From the NCBI GenBank assembly GCA_029856055.1, contig JAHQWF010000079.1, positions 1 to 5,153 on the forward strand: a stretch of 5,153 nt of DNA, given 5' to 3'. Positions 4,109 to 5,153 of the stretch are shown one piece after another. How positions within the stretch are numbered: the stretch's first letter is position 1; each line of letters opens with the position of its first letter. The notes beneath the pieces are model-generated. The model was not told the origin of the DNA, searched no databases, and was given only the letters and a program-made list of their open reading frames with translations. The translations under genes and the position numbers were made by a program. Source of the DNA: Candidatus Njordarchaeota archaeon (lineage in GTDB: Archaea; Asgardarchaeota; Njordarchaeia; Njordarchaeales; Njordarchaeaceae).

Positions 4109-5153
4109 TCATTCGAATTGCTCAGCGTACTTATATCCCGTGTCTGGGAAAACTAGAACATATACTCCTTCCTCATCAGCTATCTTTGTGAATGCGTGAA
4201 CACCCGCCCCAGCGCTCAATCCTATCAACAAACCCTCTCTTCTAGCTATATTAATCGAACCATTAATTGCTTCATCCCTCTCAACATCAACTATCTCATC
4301 GAACCTTACCCAGTGAATCCACTTCATACCGCTCTCCACCCTCCTTATACCAGGAATAACCTCGTTAGGAGCAGGTTGAACACCAATTATCTTTACGTCA
4401 TCACCATACTTGCTCTTGAAATAGAAAGCTATCGCACTCATATGACCAGATGTACCGATACCACCAATAATATGAGTTGGTCTCAGACCAATACTCATTA
4501 ATTGTTCATCTATCTCTCTCGCAGCATACTTTAGATGCACTTTAAAATTAGCGTTATTCTCGAAATGATTAAGATGCGTAGCGTGAACTCGCTTAGCTTC
4601 AGCATCAACATCCTTAATAGCTTCAACAGTAAGACTGACGGGAACCCTAACGACCTCCGCGCCGAGAACCTTGAGGAAAGTATCGCTGACCCGCTGGATG
4701 GTTTTAGGATAAATAACTTAACCTTCTTACCCAAGATATTAGCTATAGATGCTAAAGCTATTCCAGTATTAGTTGATGTAGCTTCGTACAGAAAATCGCT
4801 GAGCTCGCCTTTTCGGAGAGGCTCCATGATCATTGACCAAGCAATCCTATCCTTAACACTATTGCTAAAGGGATTAAATCCCTCAAGCTTAGCTAGCACG
4901 GTTCTTTTCTCCGTTGATAATGATTTCAGCTTAACTATAGGAGTTAGCCATGATCGATAAAGTAACTCTAAACTACTATCAAAAACTCTATAGACACGTT
5001 TCTCATCAATCTCTCCTGAATAAAGCTCACTTATTCTGACCTTAAGCTCAGGTATCTGCTTACTAAATTTGATCTAAAAATTCATGTGAAGCAGCATTCT
5101 ACTCTCGTTAATAGCCCTAAATACATAATTAATAGCATCCCTAGGCTCAATAA
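4109..5153 (-). pseudogene. Cysteine synthase / O-phosphoserine sulfhydrylase-like gene, frame-disrupted and 5'-truncated by the window edge
   Basis: This PLP-dependent fold-type II enzyme would make cysteine from sulfide and an activated serine. Joining frames gives a continuous family protein of about 348 residues from 5151 to TGA 4109-4111. The N-terminal part EPRDAINYVFRAINES is followed by ELYSGEIDEKRVY, LTPIVKL and LAKLEGFNPFSNSVKDR, with the PLP lysine codon at 4852-4854. Then come TSTNTG (4762-4779), KVLGAEVVRVPVSL, HLNHFENNANFKVHLKYAA, GIGTSG (4445-4462), GLSAGAG and FPDTGYKYAEQFE. The long N-terminal extension recalls archaeal O-phosphoserine sulfhydrylases such as the Aeropyrum enzyme, rather than bacterial CysK. 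Three lesions are seen: an in-frame TAG at 5074-5076, fixed by a T added in the run 5076-5080 and a T removed at 5065-5067, and a one-base loss near 4707-4708. Real decay and sequencing error both explain them. Without repair the longest pieces are about 110-145 residues. Confidence 0.8.

Noticed and set aside
4196..4501. Plus-strand 101-codon frame inside the cysteine synthase region
   Set aside because: The minus strand encodes clear PLP-enzyme motifs here; this frame has none.
4700..4715. Programmed ribosomal frameshift in cysteine synthase
   Set aside because: There is no slippery heptamer or stimulating structure that I can see, and the gene has a further disruption at 5065-5080; indels or sequencing error are simpler.
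4109..4899. Reading the cysteine synthase as two separate small genes (4109-4540 and 4531-4899)
   Set aside because: The conserved sequence continues across the overlap in shifted frame (KVLGAEVVRVPVSL to HLNHFENNANFKV), so they are parts of one broken gene. The tail of the upstream piece after about 4710 is out-of-frame sequence.
4535..4960. Plus-strand 141-codon frame across the frameshifted part of cysteine synthase
   Set aside because: It is antisense to conserved enzyme sequence, and its openness is incidental.

Overview
The window looks like a piece of a hyperthermophilic crenarchaeal chromosome, most likely Desulfurococcales and possibly Staphylothermus-like. The assignment rests on the style of the sequence (AT-rich; Arg almost only AGA/AGG; Ile often ATA; GTG/TTG starts; GGTG or GGAG Shine-Dalgarno sites; T-rich ends of transcripts) and on gene content. 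It is inferred, not proven.

Left part (1-2209, + strand) is a tight sulfate-activation operon. It holds the C-terminus of ATP sulfurylase (sat), an AlkP-superfamily type I phosphodiesterase/nucleotide pyrophosphatase, and APS kinase (cysC). Gaps are about 10 bases or less. Together sat and cysC make APS and then PAPS. No PAPS reductase is visible here, and the phosphodiesterase between them may act on a nucleotide of this pathway (inference). A T6 run follows the operon.

Middle part (2210-4071) is the unusual one. Around a 313-residue protein of unknown function with an N-terminal winged-helix-like region (2638-3579, -) lie three very short ORFs that size-filtered gene calling would miss. 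Two are 20-21 residue Lys/Gly proteins with the same plan (GG or GGG, then K5-K6, then E-S/T-P): 2347-2409 (-) and 3822-3887 (+). The second is followed after 34 bases by a 31-residue protein made of five Arg and then Glu runs (3922-4017, +). All three start with ATG exactly six bases after a GGTG ribosome-binding site. A polycation and a polyanion thus appear to be co-encoded in one mini-operon, next to a possible regulator. I know of no described system like this, and it is the main candidate for something new.

Right part (4109-5153, -) carries a PLP-dependent cysteine synthase/O-phosphoserine sulfhydrylase-like gene that runs off the window. Its protein is recognisable throughout, but the reading frame is broken by apparent single-base indels in short homopolymers near 4707 and at 5065-5080. 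It is either a young pseudogene or a stretch of sequencing error. If intact in the living cell, it would make cysteine from sulfide and so fit the sulfur theme of the left operon.
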